NCBI GenBank assembly: GCA_030068145.1
Contig: JAPJBO010000443.1
Location: 62,001-126,000 of the forward strand
Source: Diplonema papillatum
Taxonomy: Eukaryota > Euglenozoa > Diplonemea > Diplonemida > Diplonemidae
Reading direction: 5' to 3'
DNA: 64,000 nt
Position 1 is the first letter of the stretch, and each line of letters starts with the position of its first letter. The translations under genes were made by a program, and so were the position numbers. The notes under the pieces were generated by a model. It worked only from the letters and a program-made list of their open reading frames with translations. It was not told the origin of the DNA and did no database searches. This document shows positions 30,952 through 41,640 of the stretch, piece after piece.

Positions 30952-32335
30952 AATAGGACGGGGCGGGAAATCGGGGGGGTGGGCGGTCCGGTACTTGAGT
31001 TGCGTTAGGTGTTCCGACCCCCCGCGTTCGTGAGCAGCGCAAACTCAAGTCTACATACTACTACATACTACCATACATACTACCCTATAGCACCATGTGG
31101 TACTACGTGGTGGTGGTATGTGGTTGTATGTGGTGGTATGTGATACCACGTAGCATCAGGAGGTCGGTGGATACACCACGCAGCGGTGGATATCCCATCC
31201 TGCATCCTGTAGATGCTACGGTATCGTGGTAGGGTCCACACGGCGGACTCCCCACCGGTTGGGGGGGAGCGAATGCGGGAGTGAAAAAAAAAGTGCGGGA
31301 GTGATTTTGCGCGAAATCAACACAAGCGCCAAAAAAATGCTGAAAGTGCGGCTCCTGCGTTTTTCCGGTGGAACAGTCCCGCATTGCGGATGTGAATGAA
31401 TGGTGGTGTGCCACCCCCGTGTTGAGGGTGTAAATGCAAAAAAAATAAGAGCTCGTCACTCGCACAACCGCGGCTGATACAAAACTAATGATGATGATGA
31501 TGATGTGAAGAGAGAGTTGTTTTCGTTGAACGCAGTGCCTGATCGTTTTTTACGTAAAGCTGGATTCAGGACGCAAGTGAAAACGCCACGGTTTGCGGCG
31601 ACGAGCTTCTCATTTCCTCCAACATTTCATGTTTGGTAAAAAAGATGAGGAAAAACACACGACCGCACCAACACTCCCCCATCCCTTGGGGGGGTCCGCT
31701 GTGTAGTCAGCGAGGTCCCCTTCTCCCCAGCAGGGGACTCGCGTGCAGTAGTAGTAGTAGTAGTTGTCATCTCACCCCCGCAGATACGGGAGTAAAACGG
31801 AGCAGTGTTTGCATTCAAACGATTCAAGTGCGGCGGCAGCAGAAACTGTCTCGCGTGCAAAACAAAAAAAAAAAACACCCACACACACACACACACACAC
31901 ACAAAAAAAAAAAGAAAAAAAGAAGAAGGGGGGGGAAAAAAAAACGCGAACTGTCTTGTTTTGAACGCGTCCTCTTTTATTTCCTTCCGTGTGTCCCGCA
32001 CGCCGCAGAAAACCGGAATCCTTGCGCGATTGGGGAAGCGTGGGAGACGGGTCCATCCGGGCGGTGGTGCGTCACGACTCCATGTCGTAGCCTCGTTCGT
32101 AGCTTCCTCGACTCGCCGCTACTGCGCCTATTCCGAAACCGAATAGGGTGTTTTTCACCGCTTCCAGCGACGTTTCAGCATGCGGAGACGAGTAGAAGTT
32201 GGAGAGGAGCCTGTGTTGAGAGTGGGGAAAGTGTTGGTTTCATGTCCAGACACAGAACAGTGCCTCGCATACATGTTTTCCGGTGAGCTTTGCCTGTGTG
32301 ATCTACGCGAGACTATTTGAGTCAATTTACCTATC
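30952..32335. other. Gene-poor stretch with simple repeats
   Basis: CATACTAC/GTGGTATGTG runs (31050-31160), (ATG)n at 31486-31506, (AGT)n at 31748-31762, (CA)n about 31877-31902. No supported gene. Confidence 0.4.
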
Positions 32336-33325
32336 CCCCCTAAGCATACATCCGATCCGACTCGTATGCGAGTATGATTCTCGCATTCTCGCATGAAATT
32401 CTCGCATATTCTCGCAGACGAGAATGATACGAGTGAAATGCGAGAATGTGTAAACCACTGAAGAACCATGTATTTGACCCGCACCGACAGGAATACCAAG
32501 TGAAGATAGCAAAAGAACGAAGTAAGGCTACGCCAACTGCAACTTTGCAGCTGGCATTTGTGCCGTGCTTTCAGGACACAATACGCCGCCGACAACAACT
32601 CTGGTTGCTCCATGGTATTGCTTTCAATGCGTGAATAGGTCGAAAACACGTTTCACAACAAGTGCTCCGCAAGCCACTGTGTCTGCAACTTCTCCTGCTG
32701 CGGCTTCTTGTGTTTCTTCTACAATTTCCTCTGCCACAGCTCGTTTCGTGAAGCTGTCGGCTAACGTTCAGTTGCTGCTGCCAGCTTGAATAATTGACCT
32801 TGGGGCCGCCTTTGCAGGTGCATTATTAGGTTGCAGGCTCTCTGGATGGCAACAGTTCGCAGGTACCTTGGAATCCAGCGAGCCCAGCGACAGCGAGTCA
32901 AGGAAACCTAATCCACAAATAACGCTAAAAGCACAAGCAAATTCGGTTCCCGAGTTCACAAACAGCTTTGAAAGCCTGCATCCACGAACAGACGAAACGA
33001 ACTGTGGCAGTGAAGGCAGAGGAGGAAAGGAAAGTTCACTACACAGAGGAGCAGCTGGAGATGTTGGGAGGCCCAGTGGCGGCAAAATGCGCCGCGGAAG
33101 CCTCGAAGACGACCTAAAACGTTGATTCCTGCCGGTTTCTCATGTGTTCAAGCATCCCGTACTGTGAGGTATCTCATTCTCGCATATTCTCGCACGTGCG
33201 AGAATATGCGAGAATCATGCGAGAATTGCGAGAATATGCGAGAATTTTGCGAGAATCGGGGCCGCGACCCCCCGATACGAGAATATGCGAATACGAGTCG
33301 GATCGGATGTATGCCTAAGGGCGAC
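32336..33325. mobile_element. About 1-kb TIR element with ATTCTCGCAT subterminal repeats
   Basis: Left end CCCCTAAGCATACATCCGAT then CCGACTCGTA; right end is the inverted counterpart (TACGAGTCGGATCGGATGTA, then TGCCTAAGG). Inside both ends are arrays of ATTCTCGCAT in opposing orientations (32382-32450 and 33172-33265), as expected for subterminal transposase-binding sites. The interior has two short plus-strand frames (32565-32789, 32868-33125) without recognisable domains. I see no clear target duplication. Confidence 0.7.
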
Positions 33326-33650
33326 CTGAGCTCGATTCCGCGGCGATTACACGCGGGCGCGTTGACTGTTGGCTGGTCTTTGAAAGGGGTGCCTTGATGT
33401 TTCTATGATCAAACTCACACCACCACAGATTCTTTGTGCCCAAAGCACCTGAAGGGAATACACTCGATTACGCTCTACAAAACTCAAGTACGTTTTAGAA
33501 GGCTCGGCAATGTTCGATCGGGCAGGGGGCGCAAGTATTGTTCCGCGCTGAGCTTCAGTTAGAAGATGGGACACTGAACCGGCAGAATAGTTGAGTTGAA
33601 GCTCTTGACAAAGATAGATGGAAAAAACGCAAAAGGAAAACGTTGCACAC
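33326..33650. other. Downstream of visible CAF1 exons
   Basis: Should contain or lead to the last CAF1 exon. An acceptor-like TTCCCTTCAG on the minus strand near 33440 opens a short frame (CFGHKESVV, then stop), but it does not look like the usual CAF1 C-terminus, so I do not call it. Confidence 0.35.
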
Positions 33651-33876
33651 TTGAAGAAGACGTTGGACGTGATAAGACTGTCGCTGCCGGCTTGGTGGGC
33701 TTGGCCGACGCGTGGCACGTCGAGGCGCATGGAGAGGCCCTCCAGGCCCCCGTTGTACTGCAACTGGTCGCAGCATCGAGCCATGTGCTTCGTGTCGTAG
33801 AAGGATGGGAAGTAGACAGTGAGGAGTTCGAGAAACGCGGGCTCTTCTTCGGGAACTTCTTGACTGGTTAGAAGCC
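33651..33876 (-). CDS. CAF1: CAF1/CNOT7 deadenylase, third visible exon
   Basis: Begins after CCCCTTACGCAG with LLTSQEVPEEEPAFLELL and continues YFPSFYDTKHMARCCDQLQY, GGLEGLSMRLDVPRVG and HQAGSDSLITSNVFFK, the complete third quarter of a CAF1 RNase D-type domain. It supplies the last catalytic acid (Asp in AGSDSL). Two bases from the preceding exon (AG) plus the first base here make the Arg of YLIR. Ends at TTCTTCAA/GTGTGC. The C-terminal 25-30 residues of the fold are not found in the window. Confidence 0.92.
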
Positions 33877-33978
33877 TGCGTAAGGGGGGGGGTGGGCAAT
33901 TTCTCCCGATTCATCGAGGGAATCCTTGAGGCGCCGAAACGTACAGGGTACTCGGGTTGTTTGGGCAAATCAATTAAG

Positions 33979-34092
33979 TTAAAAAAGCGGGTCGATTTAC
34001 ACGCGTTTTGGTTGTACCGCACCCGCTTTTCGGGTGTGACTCGGACACGTCCTCTTTAACTCCAGCTTTTGAGGATGGACCTCACCGTGACG
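33979..34092. mobile_element. Family A fold-back element, half copy inside a CAF1 intron
   Basis: GATTTACACGCGTTTTGGTT, ACCCGCTTTTCGGGTGTGAC and CTCCAGCTTTTGAGGATGG, then ACCTCACCGTG: the right half of the family A sequence. The left inverted arm is missing. Confidence 0.75.
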
Positions 34093-34435
34093 CAGCAAAG
34101 AGATGGGGGGACGTCGCTTCTTCGCGGGGCAGGAGCCCTCGCCCCTCTCGAATACGGGTTGTTCGTCGGAATACTGTCAATTATTACGATTCATCGTGGG
34201 AATGTTTCAGCGTAACGACCAAACAGCAGGTCGTTGGGGTTTTAGCAACACAAAGTCTAAGATTTCTTTGTCGCAATGAGTGGATTTCAGAAGCATTCTG
34301 AGAAATGCAACGAGCACGCGAAGCGCAGTAGCGCAGTTCATGAACTCAGCAAGTGAAGCGCCAAGGCATTTCTTTCCTAGATCTTCCGGCACATATCTCC
34401 GACGCGTGCGACCAACAAAGAGGGAGGCGGCAAAC

Positions 34436-34555
34436 CTTATGAGATAAGCGAAGTCGTAGCCCGAAGCAAAACTCACCCAAGTGATCTCTTCGGACAGGAC
34501 AAGGCCGCTGCTCATGAGCAGTTCGGCAAAGCGGGCGACGTCGCAGCCTTTGTGT
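34436..34555 (-). CDS. CAF1: CAF1/CNOT7 deadenylase, second visible exon
   Basis: A 120-bp exon reading [39 protein letters not shown]. It carries the third catalytic acid (Asp in GYDFAYL). The acceptor is CCACTCGCAG, and the first base completes a Lys codon started by AA at the end of the previous exon (SLK-HKG). The donor is ATAAG/GTTTGC. The intron to the next exon (33877-34435) contains the truncated family A element. Confidence 0.93.
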
Positions 34556-34868
34556 CTGCGAGTGGTGAAGTTGGGGCTTTGAGTGGGGACGGCTGCATCG
34601 AAGTATAGTCCACTTGTCACTTTCGCCAGTCGGCTTTGAGCTTTCGACGCGCTGCTTTGGGGTTCTGTGACTCCTCTCCGAAGGGTGGATCCTTCGGGGG
34701 ACGGATGGAGCGTGGGAGGTTGTCAGTTTCTCCATCCGGTACTCGGCTCAAGACTTCTGTTTTCATCTTGCGGTGTTAAGCTGCACAGGGCTTGCGGCCC
34801 CGTGCAACAGCTGAAGGTCTTTAGGCACATCTAGCCTGCTGTTCCAAACTCCTGGTGCGAGCACAATG

Positions 34869-36017
34869 TTGGCAATCCTTCGATAGGTGCCGTTGTTCTC
34901 ACCAAACACAGCACCCAACTGAACAAAAGCGGAGGGGGCTCCGCAAAACAAATTCTCTGTTCAGACTTGGTCTCAGGGTTAAAAAGCTCGTTGAATGTTT
35001 CAAGTGTATCATCATCGGAACTCTCAAAAAGATTAACGATGACGCTGGCAATCCTTCGATAGGTGCCGTTGTTCTCACCAAACACAGCACCCAACTGAAC
35101 AAAAGCGGAGGGGGCTCCGCAAAACAAATTCTCTGTTCAGACTTGGTCTCAGGGTTAAAAAGCTCGTTGAATGTTTCAAGTGTATCATCATCGGAACTCT
35201 CAAAAAGATTAACGATGACGCTGGCAATTCTTCGATAGGTGCCGTTGTTCTCACCAAACACAGCACCCAACTGAACAAAAGCGGAGGGGGCTCCGCAAAA
35301 CAAATTCTCTGTTCAGACTTGGTCTCAGGGTTAAAAAGCTCGTTGAATGTTTCAAGTGTATCATCATCGGAACTCTCAAAAAGATTAACGATGACGCTGG
35401 CAATTCTTCGATAGGTGCCGTTGTTCTCACCAAACACAGCACCCAACTGAACAAAAGCGGAGGGGGCTCCGCAAAACAAATTCTCTGTTCAGACTTGGTC
35501 TCAGGGTTAAAAAGCTCGTTGAATGTTTCAAGTGTATCATCATCGGAACTCTCAAAAAGATTAACGATGACGCTGGCAATTCTTCGATAGGTGCCGTTGT
35601 TCTCACCAAACACAGCACCCAACTGAACAAAAGCGGAGGGGGCTCCGCAAAACAAATTCTCTGTTCAGACTTGGTCTCAGGGTTAAAAAGCTCGTTGAAT
35701 GTTTCAAGTGTATCATCATCGGAACTCTCAAAAAGATTAACGATGACGCTGGCAATTCTTCGATAGGTGCCGTTGTTCTCACCAAACACAGCACCCAACT
35801 GAATAAAAGCGGAGGGGGCTCAGCAAAACAAATTCTCTGTTCAGACTTGGTCTCAGGGTTAAAAAGCTCGTTGAATGTTTCAAGTGTATCATCATCGGAA
35901 CTCTCAAAAGGATTAACGATGACGCTGGCAATTCTTCGACAGGTGCCGTTGTTCTCACCAAACACAGCACTCAACTGAACAAAAGCGGAGGGGGCTCAGC
36001 AAAACAAATTCTCCGTT
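34869..36017. repeat. 176-bp satellite, about 6.5 units, in the CAF1 intron
   Basis: Units at 34899, 35075, 35251, 35427, 35603 and 35779 (exact spacing 176) are almost identical; the two end units carry most differences. On the minus strand one frame gives a peptide-like stretch per unit (RRIASVIVNLFESSDDDTLE, TFNELFNPETKSEQ). Since 176 is not a multiple of three, no long protein results. It lies within the transcribed intron between 37665 and 34556. Confidence 0.95.
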
Positions 36018-36879
36018 CATCTGTTACCCCTGTGTCTGCAGAGGAGGGACGTTCAGAATGACCAGTTTAATGTTTACACAGAACACTGCCTCTCATGAAT
36101 GATGCTAGCATCAATAGACTGGATAGCAGTAGTAATTGTAAGTGTCGAACTGCCGACGCAGTGGGCAGGTCTCTTGTTTTGCCTTCTTCCATCCTTTCAT
36201 CACGGTCGCGAAAGGGTTATAGTACGAGGTGGTTGACCCGGCCCCCACGACACCTTATGCACAACACGGCTACAACACGAGGATGCAGCCCTCCTTAGGT
36301 GTGCACTCAGCCATCGCAGAGCCCCCGAGATCGCCACTTGACCTGACACAGCTGCCACCCTGGCGGCCGCAGCAGCAACGAATGAAGTCGCGGCGCAGCT
36401 GGAGCGTATGTACGTATTTCCGTACAACATCAGACGCAGCTTGATGCCGAGAGCTCGCTCTGGGAGGGCGCGCTGCTCACATGCCAGTCTCGCAACTGAC
36501 TGCTGCCCCGATTGAACAGCAAAGAAGTGTGGTACTCATTTGCATGCCAAATGACTCCCTCTAACGCAAGAAGACGCAAAGAAGTGCAAAAATGTGAAAG
36601 AGGGCTTTGGAATGAAGTGCATGAATGAAGCGCCATGAAGGCAGGCAAGCACTGGGTACGGGTACTGCTCTGTGGCCACTAGAAAGAGCCTACCCAGCCC
36701 GGAAGGACACGACAGGCACCCTCAAACTGACCCCGAAATGACCCCGAAACGAGCGCCCGCCTCAAAAAAAGCACCCGAAAAGGAGCCGGAAAAGGACCAA
36801 AGAATGACGCGAATCACCTGTCTTGATAAATTTCGCAGTACGCTGCCATCCGTCACTTTTTGATAACGACAACCGGTTG
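36018..36879. other. Intronic sequence of CAF1, unassigned
   Basis: 36150-36260 (GAGGTGGTTGACC, GGCCCCCACGA, CCTTAT) is repeated at 37520-37635, on the other side of the trinucleotide tract. Remainder unrecognised. Confidence 0.5.
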
Positions 36880-36983
36880 TCGCTTTTGTTTGTGCGCACT
36901 AGCGGAACTCACCTGCTTTGGTAAGGTTCATGTAGTACGCTGCCGACTACTAATTTTTAGTACCAACAATGCATTGTTAACAC
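36880..36983. repeat. Dispersed repeat family B, copy 1
   Basis: About 105 bp running from TTTGTTTGTGCGCACTAGCG to ACCAACAATGCATTGTTAAC, ending in ACACA. Also at 48925-49027 and, split, at 58110-58476. The last part is a palindrome (TGTTAACAATGCATTGTTAACA-like). The trinucleotide tract starts immediately at its end. Confidence 0.85.
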
Positions 36984-37494
<511 letters not shown>

Positions 37495-37665
37495 TGTGTA
37501 AGCAGCCGGAGACAGCAGGCGCAGGGGGCAGGTCTTGCTTTACAATTCTCTTCTTCATGGAGAGCCCCCGGCGAGAAAGGTTTGTGCCCTATAGTGATGA
37601 GGTGGTTGACCAGGCCCCCACGAAGCCTTATACACGTATATTGTTAACACAACAAAATGACATAC

Positions 37666-38257
37666 TTGAGGCTGTCGAAGTCGATGCCGGAGGAGCGGAG
37701 GAGGTTTATGCTGTCGATGGCGTACATGTCGTTCGCGAGATCGAACTCGAAGTTGATCTGGAACGTGCTCACGCGGTCCGGCGGCGCGTTGCCGACGGCA
37801 TCCCGGAAGCAGAGCCCGATTTGGATGACGCGCAGGATGTTGACGTTGACGCGGATGGTCTGCCAGATGGGAGAGGCGCTCTTCCCGTTTTTCAGGGGCG
37901 CCGGCGCGTGCGCGACGACGCCGGGGAACTCGGTGTCCATGCCGACGAAGCTGTAGCCGTCCCGGACGAGGAGGCTCATCTCCTCCATCGCGCTCTCGAG
38001 CTCGTCGGCCCAGACCTCTTTTATCACGTCCGGCATGCTGATCATGCCGGGCACCGGGAGCACGTGCTGCGCGGTCAGCGGGCTGCCCAGGTGGTGGTGC
38101 AGCGGCTGGTGGGCGGGCGTCTCGTGGGCTAAGGCGTGGTGGGGTTGCATGTGGCTGTTGTGCGAGTGCGGGTCGTCGAGGAGCCCCGCCGCCACGTGAT
38201 TCGACATCATCACCGGGTAGAACTCTTTCGCGTTAGGGTTATAACCCTTGAAGTAAC
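37666..38257 (-). CDS. CAF1: CAF1/CNOT7 deadenylase, first visible exon
   Basis: CAF1 is the DEDD-type poly(A) exonuclease of the CCR4-NOT complex, which shortens mRNA tails in the cytoplasm. After the acceptor TTTCCCCAG the exon reads YFKGYNPNAKEFYPVMMSNH, a His/Pro-rich stretch not usual in the family, then the domain start DVIKEVWADELESAMEEMSL and SFVGMDTEFPGVV, with catalytic Asp and Glu. DMYAIDSINLLRSSGIDF precedes the donor CTCAA/GTATGT. All four DEDD residues are therefore present across the three exons. The initiator Met may be one of the internal Met residues (38213) or lie in an upstream exon that I cannot place. The following intron is 3.1 kb. Confidence 0.92.
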
Positions 38258-38309
38258 CTGGGGAAAGGAAGTTGAAGTATGGCTAAAGAATAAAGTGGTG
38301 TCACCTGAG

Positions 38310-38400
38310 GGGGTAATCTCAGGGTGATAAGCCGTTATGCAGTGGCTGCCGGCTTATCCCGTGACACTGTACGTTATAGAAAGAGTAGCGTTGGCACGCT
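38310..38400. repeat. Dispersed repeat family C, copy 1
   Basis: CTCAGGGTGATAAGCCGTTA, GGCTGCCGGCTTATCCCGTG, then AAAGAGTAGCGTTGG. Contains an internal inverted repeat GATAAGCCG/CGGCTTATC. Other copies lie at 39247-39340 (diverged) and 43065-43205. Confidence 0.8.
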
Positions 38401-38402
38401 TG

Positions 38403-38700
38403 CTATCTTGAAGGGAAGGCATTCGTTTGTGCAAATAGCATTGGTACACGTTCAGGCGATAATGCTATAGCCATCGTTCTGCACGTATTCATGACCACTG
38501 GGTAGAACTCTGTCGCGTTGGGGCTATAACCCTTGAAGTAACCTGGGGAAAGAAGGGTAGGCATTCGTTGTGCAAATTGCATAAGGTTTAAGCCATCGTT
38601 CTGCACGTATTTATGTACTCTCCCGTGTTTCTATTAAAACCCTCAGAGTAGCCTGGGTAAAGAAGGGAAGGCATTCGTTTTGCAATTAGCACCTGTAACA
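38403..38700. repeat. Tandem copies of the CAF1 exon start
   Basis: Two further versions of the acceptor and first codons of the CAF1 exon lie upstream. At 38543, minus strand, CCCCAG is followed by GYFKGYSPNATEFYPVVMN. At about 38660, ACCCAG is followed by GYSEGFNRNTGEY. Each is preceded by a copy of AAGGGAAGGCATTCGTTTTG. The first reads on in frame for 20 codons with an extra AIALSPERVPMLFAQ segment. These could be alternative first exons or non-functional duplications. Confidence 0.7.
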
Positions 38701-38802
38701 CGTTCAGGGCCGCAGATTAGCCTCTCCGGTCCTTTTCAGCTGCCTGTAAGCATGACCACAGCATGCGGTTTCAGCAGCAAACAACACACTACACGACCAT
38801 AT

Positions 38803-39063
38803 CTCCGGGGAGTTTCCGGTCTCCTCACTTCTCCTCGCGCTGCTACGGCGGGCGTAAGTCGCTCCGGAGGCGCGCTGCAGGTTGCGGCTCTGCTACAGTG
38901 AACGGCGGCACCGGAGTTGGTGCTGCAGCGGGCGTTCTGGCCGGCGGGTGAGCTCGTTTCGCGGGGGATCGCCGCCTTGTAACGCCGCGGGCCCTCTTCT
39001 TTCTCGCGACTGCGCGGCCTACGGCGGCGGCTAACACCTTGATGGGAAACTTCAGCTTCATCC
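38803..39063 (-). pseudogene. Segmental duplication shared with 49.61-49.86 kb (KLKFPIKVLA fragment)
   Basis: About 260 bp, strongly similar to 49612-49862. The minus frame reads FAQWMKLKFPIKVLAAAVGR, then ARKKRARGVTRRRSPAKRAH and a Pro/Ala-rich tail; the partner reads FAQWKLKFPIKVLARAVARK. Differences include in-frame indels, suggesting past coding constraint. At 49.9 kb this piece continues from the HRPRFAAGRRTE fragment. No start or end that I can set. Confidence 0.6.
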
Positions 39064-41080
39064 ATTGAGCGAAGAAGTGTGAAAACGGGTTTTTGCCTAC
39101 AGGCTTTTCGTGTTATTTTGCAAATGCTTTGAGCTATCTTTGTGTCTGTGCTTTCAGTCGTCTTCTTAACCATGGTTAAGTGCGCAAATGGTGTCAGCCG
39201 AAGCTGGTAAAGCTTCGGCGCCGCCCACGTTATGTTTGTTTACCCATTGAGTTCTTTTAAGGACATGAACCACATGGGTTAGCATGCACTGTATGTTTAG
39301 CAGCGGCTGCCAAACATCCCGTGATACCGCGCAAGGTGGTAAGAAAAAAAGCATACCCGCTTCCGCTGAAGTCGGCGGCATCTTGAGACGCGGCTACAGA
39401 AGACGGAGCAGCGCCGGGGGGAGAGGAGAGGGAGGGCAAGCGAGAGGTGGAGGGGGTGCTCCGGGCGCGGGACCGTTCCCCGTCGCAGCGGCGTCGCGGC
39501 CCTCCGCGACGCCGTTCGGGACCCCCCCGCCCGCCGCCGGCCTCGCTACGGCACGCGCGCCGCGCCGCACTCCCGGTGCCACCGCTGCCGGCACCGCCCC
39601 CCTCTCCTCCCCTCCCCTCGCCGCCGCCGCTCCTCTTTTTTTTCGCCCCCCCCCTCCCCCTTACGCGCGAGCGACAGAGCGGAGGACGATCCTCGCTGCC
39701 CCGTGGTGCCGGGTTTTGCCCCCCTCCCGTCTGCGGTGCCTTCCTTCCTTCTTCGTCAGCCCTCTTCGTTTCCGCCCGGACGGCAGCTGTGTCGGTCGAG
39801 CTGGCCCACCACCCCTGGGGGATAACGACGCCGACGGCGAGGATGTCGTTTTACCGGTCTCCGGAATTGCTTGGAATTCTGATGACGATATTTTCACGGT
39901 TCGATTATATTTCGTTTTTTTTTTTTTTTGTTCGGAAAGGTATTCTCTTTCGGCACCGATTTTCTTCGGGGTTGGGCGGATAGGCGAGAGAGCCAACGCG
40001 ATGGCACCACCACCAACGTGCAGGACCCCTGAGAGCTAGACGAAAGCTCTTGCAGGAAGGCCCAGTACTCGTCACGACTGGCTCGTAATGTTGGAAAGAG
40101 GGATCAGAAGTGTGGCGGGGTGATGTGTGCGTGTGTGTGTGTGTGTGTGTTGGAATTCAATTTCGGGTAACCCCTGAAGCGGAGTATAGCCCACTGTGTG
40201 TGTGTGTGTGTGTGTCGGGTGTTGCGGAAAAAAAGAAAACGAGGGGCTAGAGGTTACGGGATCCCTGCCGGCAGCGCAGCTTCGAGAGAAGCAAACGACA
40301 GCGTCTGAGCGCGTGGGAGGAACGTTGTCGTTCCTCTTTTCAGTATTTCTCTACTTCTTTTGTATTTTCCTGGTGGTGGGTGTGCGGTTGCATGTGCTAG
40401 CATACATACTGGCAACTACATAAGACATGCAGCAGCCCGGTCATTGGCGATATCTTGTCACCGCTACACGCTGTGTTCCGATTGCAATCGCTACCGCGCT
40501 GACCATACGAGAACGCATCAACACAAGTCTAAGGGTGCAAGTTCCCACGAAAGCCGGTTCCGCTGCACAGTCTGCTTCTTCGCTTCCCATGTGGACCGTG
40601 CAACCACGATGGTCTGTGCCTTGGGCTGAAGCACATACGATCCCTGGCACGTTCTTGTTTGCCTCCCTTTTGTAGCGTTTTTCTTGTGGTTTTGTGTGTG
40701 ACATGCTGCTGCTGCGCGCAGCTCGCAGGAATACATCGCAGACCTCATGAAGAACCAGCAGCATGAAAAGGTGGAGCAAATCGGGTGAACCAACGAGAGC
40801 CAAGGCTCCGGAAGGAGCTGGCTCGAATCGGGGAAACTGCCCGCACTCGGATGGATACCTTTGTGTAGTAAAAAAAACGCCGGTGTCTCCCGGGAACCTT
40901 GTAGCAGAGAGTGCACGCTGCGAAGGCAACGTTCGAATGGTGATTCTAGACGGGTTGTTCTTTAAGACGCCGAACGACAACACGGCAGAAGTGGGCAACC
41001 AGGGTGGCGGCGCTGAACGAAAGAACCCACGGGACGACGAGAGCAGCTGGGGTGGTCCTCACCGCAGCAGTCACTCTCAG
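39064..41080. other. Gene-poor, GC-rich stretch
   Basis: A family C repeat at 39247-39340, Pro/Arg-coding GC-rich low-complexity sequence at 39390-39680, (GT)n tracts at 40127-40150 and 40194-40214. Open frames at 39284-40039 and 40441-40998 have no recognisable domain. Confidence 0.4.
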
Positions 41081-41640
41081 TCAAAGCTTGTTTTCGACGG
41101 GAAAATCAAGCCGTCGACAGCTGCAATAGTAGGGAGCACGGCGATGCCTCTCAGGCGGAGCCTTCGGTACGAGCAGACAGCCTCGCTTGGTCAGGAACTT
41201 GCTTTCGTCGGGAAATGTGAAATCAAGTTGTCGACAGCTGGAATAGCGAGACGTCGAAGACCGGGTCGAAGGCGGCGACCGCGCTGTCGACGACCATGTG
41301 CTTCGGGTTGAGCCGCTTCGTGAGCACTGCGCCGGGTGAACGCGGCGCGGCCCAGCGCGGCCGCCGGCGAGTGCGCGCCGTCGATTGGCGGCACGCCGGG
41401 GGGCTCGTACCCGCACGGGAACGACGCGTCCCCCGCCGCCTCGACGGCGGCGCGGTACAGCCGCTCGACCTTGTCGAGGAGCAGGTGCTGGACCTTGCCC
41501 GCCGCCGCCGTGAGCCCGAAGACCGCCTTGAAGGTTACAAAGCCGGCGTCCGCAGCCCCGGCGCCGCCGCCGCCCCCGGCGTGGTAGCCGGGCGACCGCA
41601 CGGCACTCTCAGAAATTGATTTCGTTGCAAAACCTGAAAA
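41081..41640 (-). pseudogene. Tandem partial copies of the last exon of the coiled-coil gene
   Basis: 41215-41620 repeats the exon at 41641-42897 from SPGYHAGGGGGAGAADAGF to the C-terminus. It has lost about 50 codons between AALGRAAF and the KRLNPKH-equivalent part, plus a smaller piece before QHLLLDKVERLY. A third, shorter copy of the exon end (ATCAAGCCGTCGACAGCTG) lies at 41105. The internal deletion has GAACGCGGCGCGG at its edge. Confidence 0.75.
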
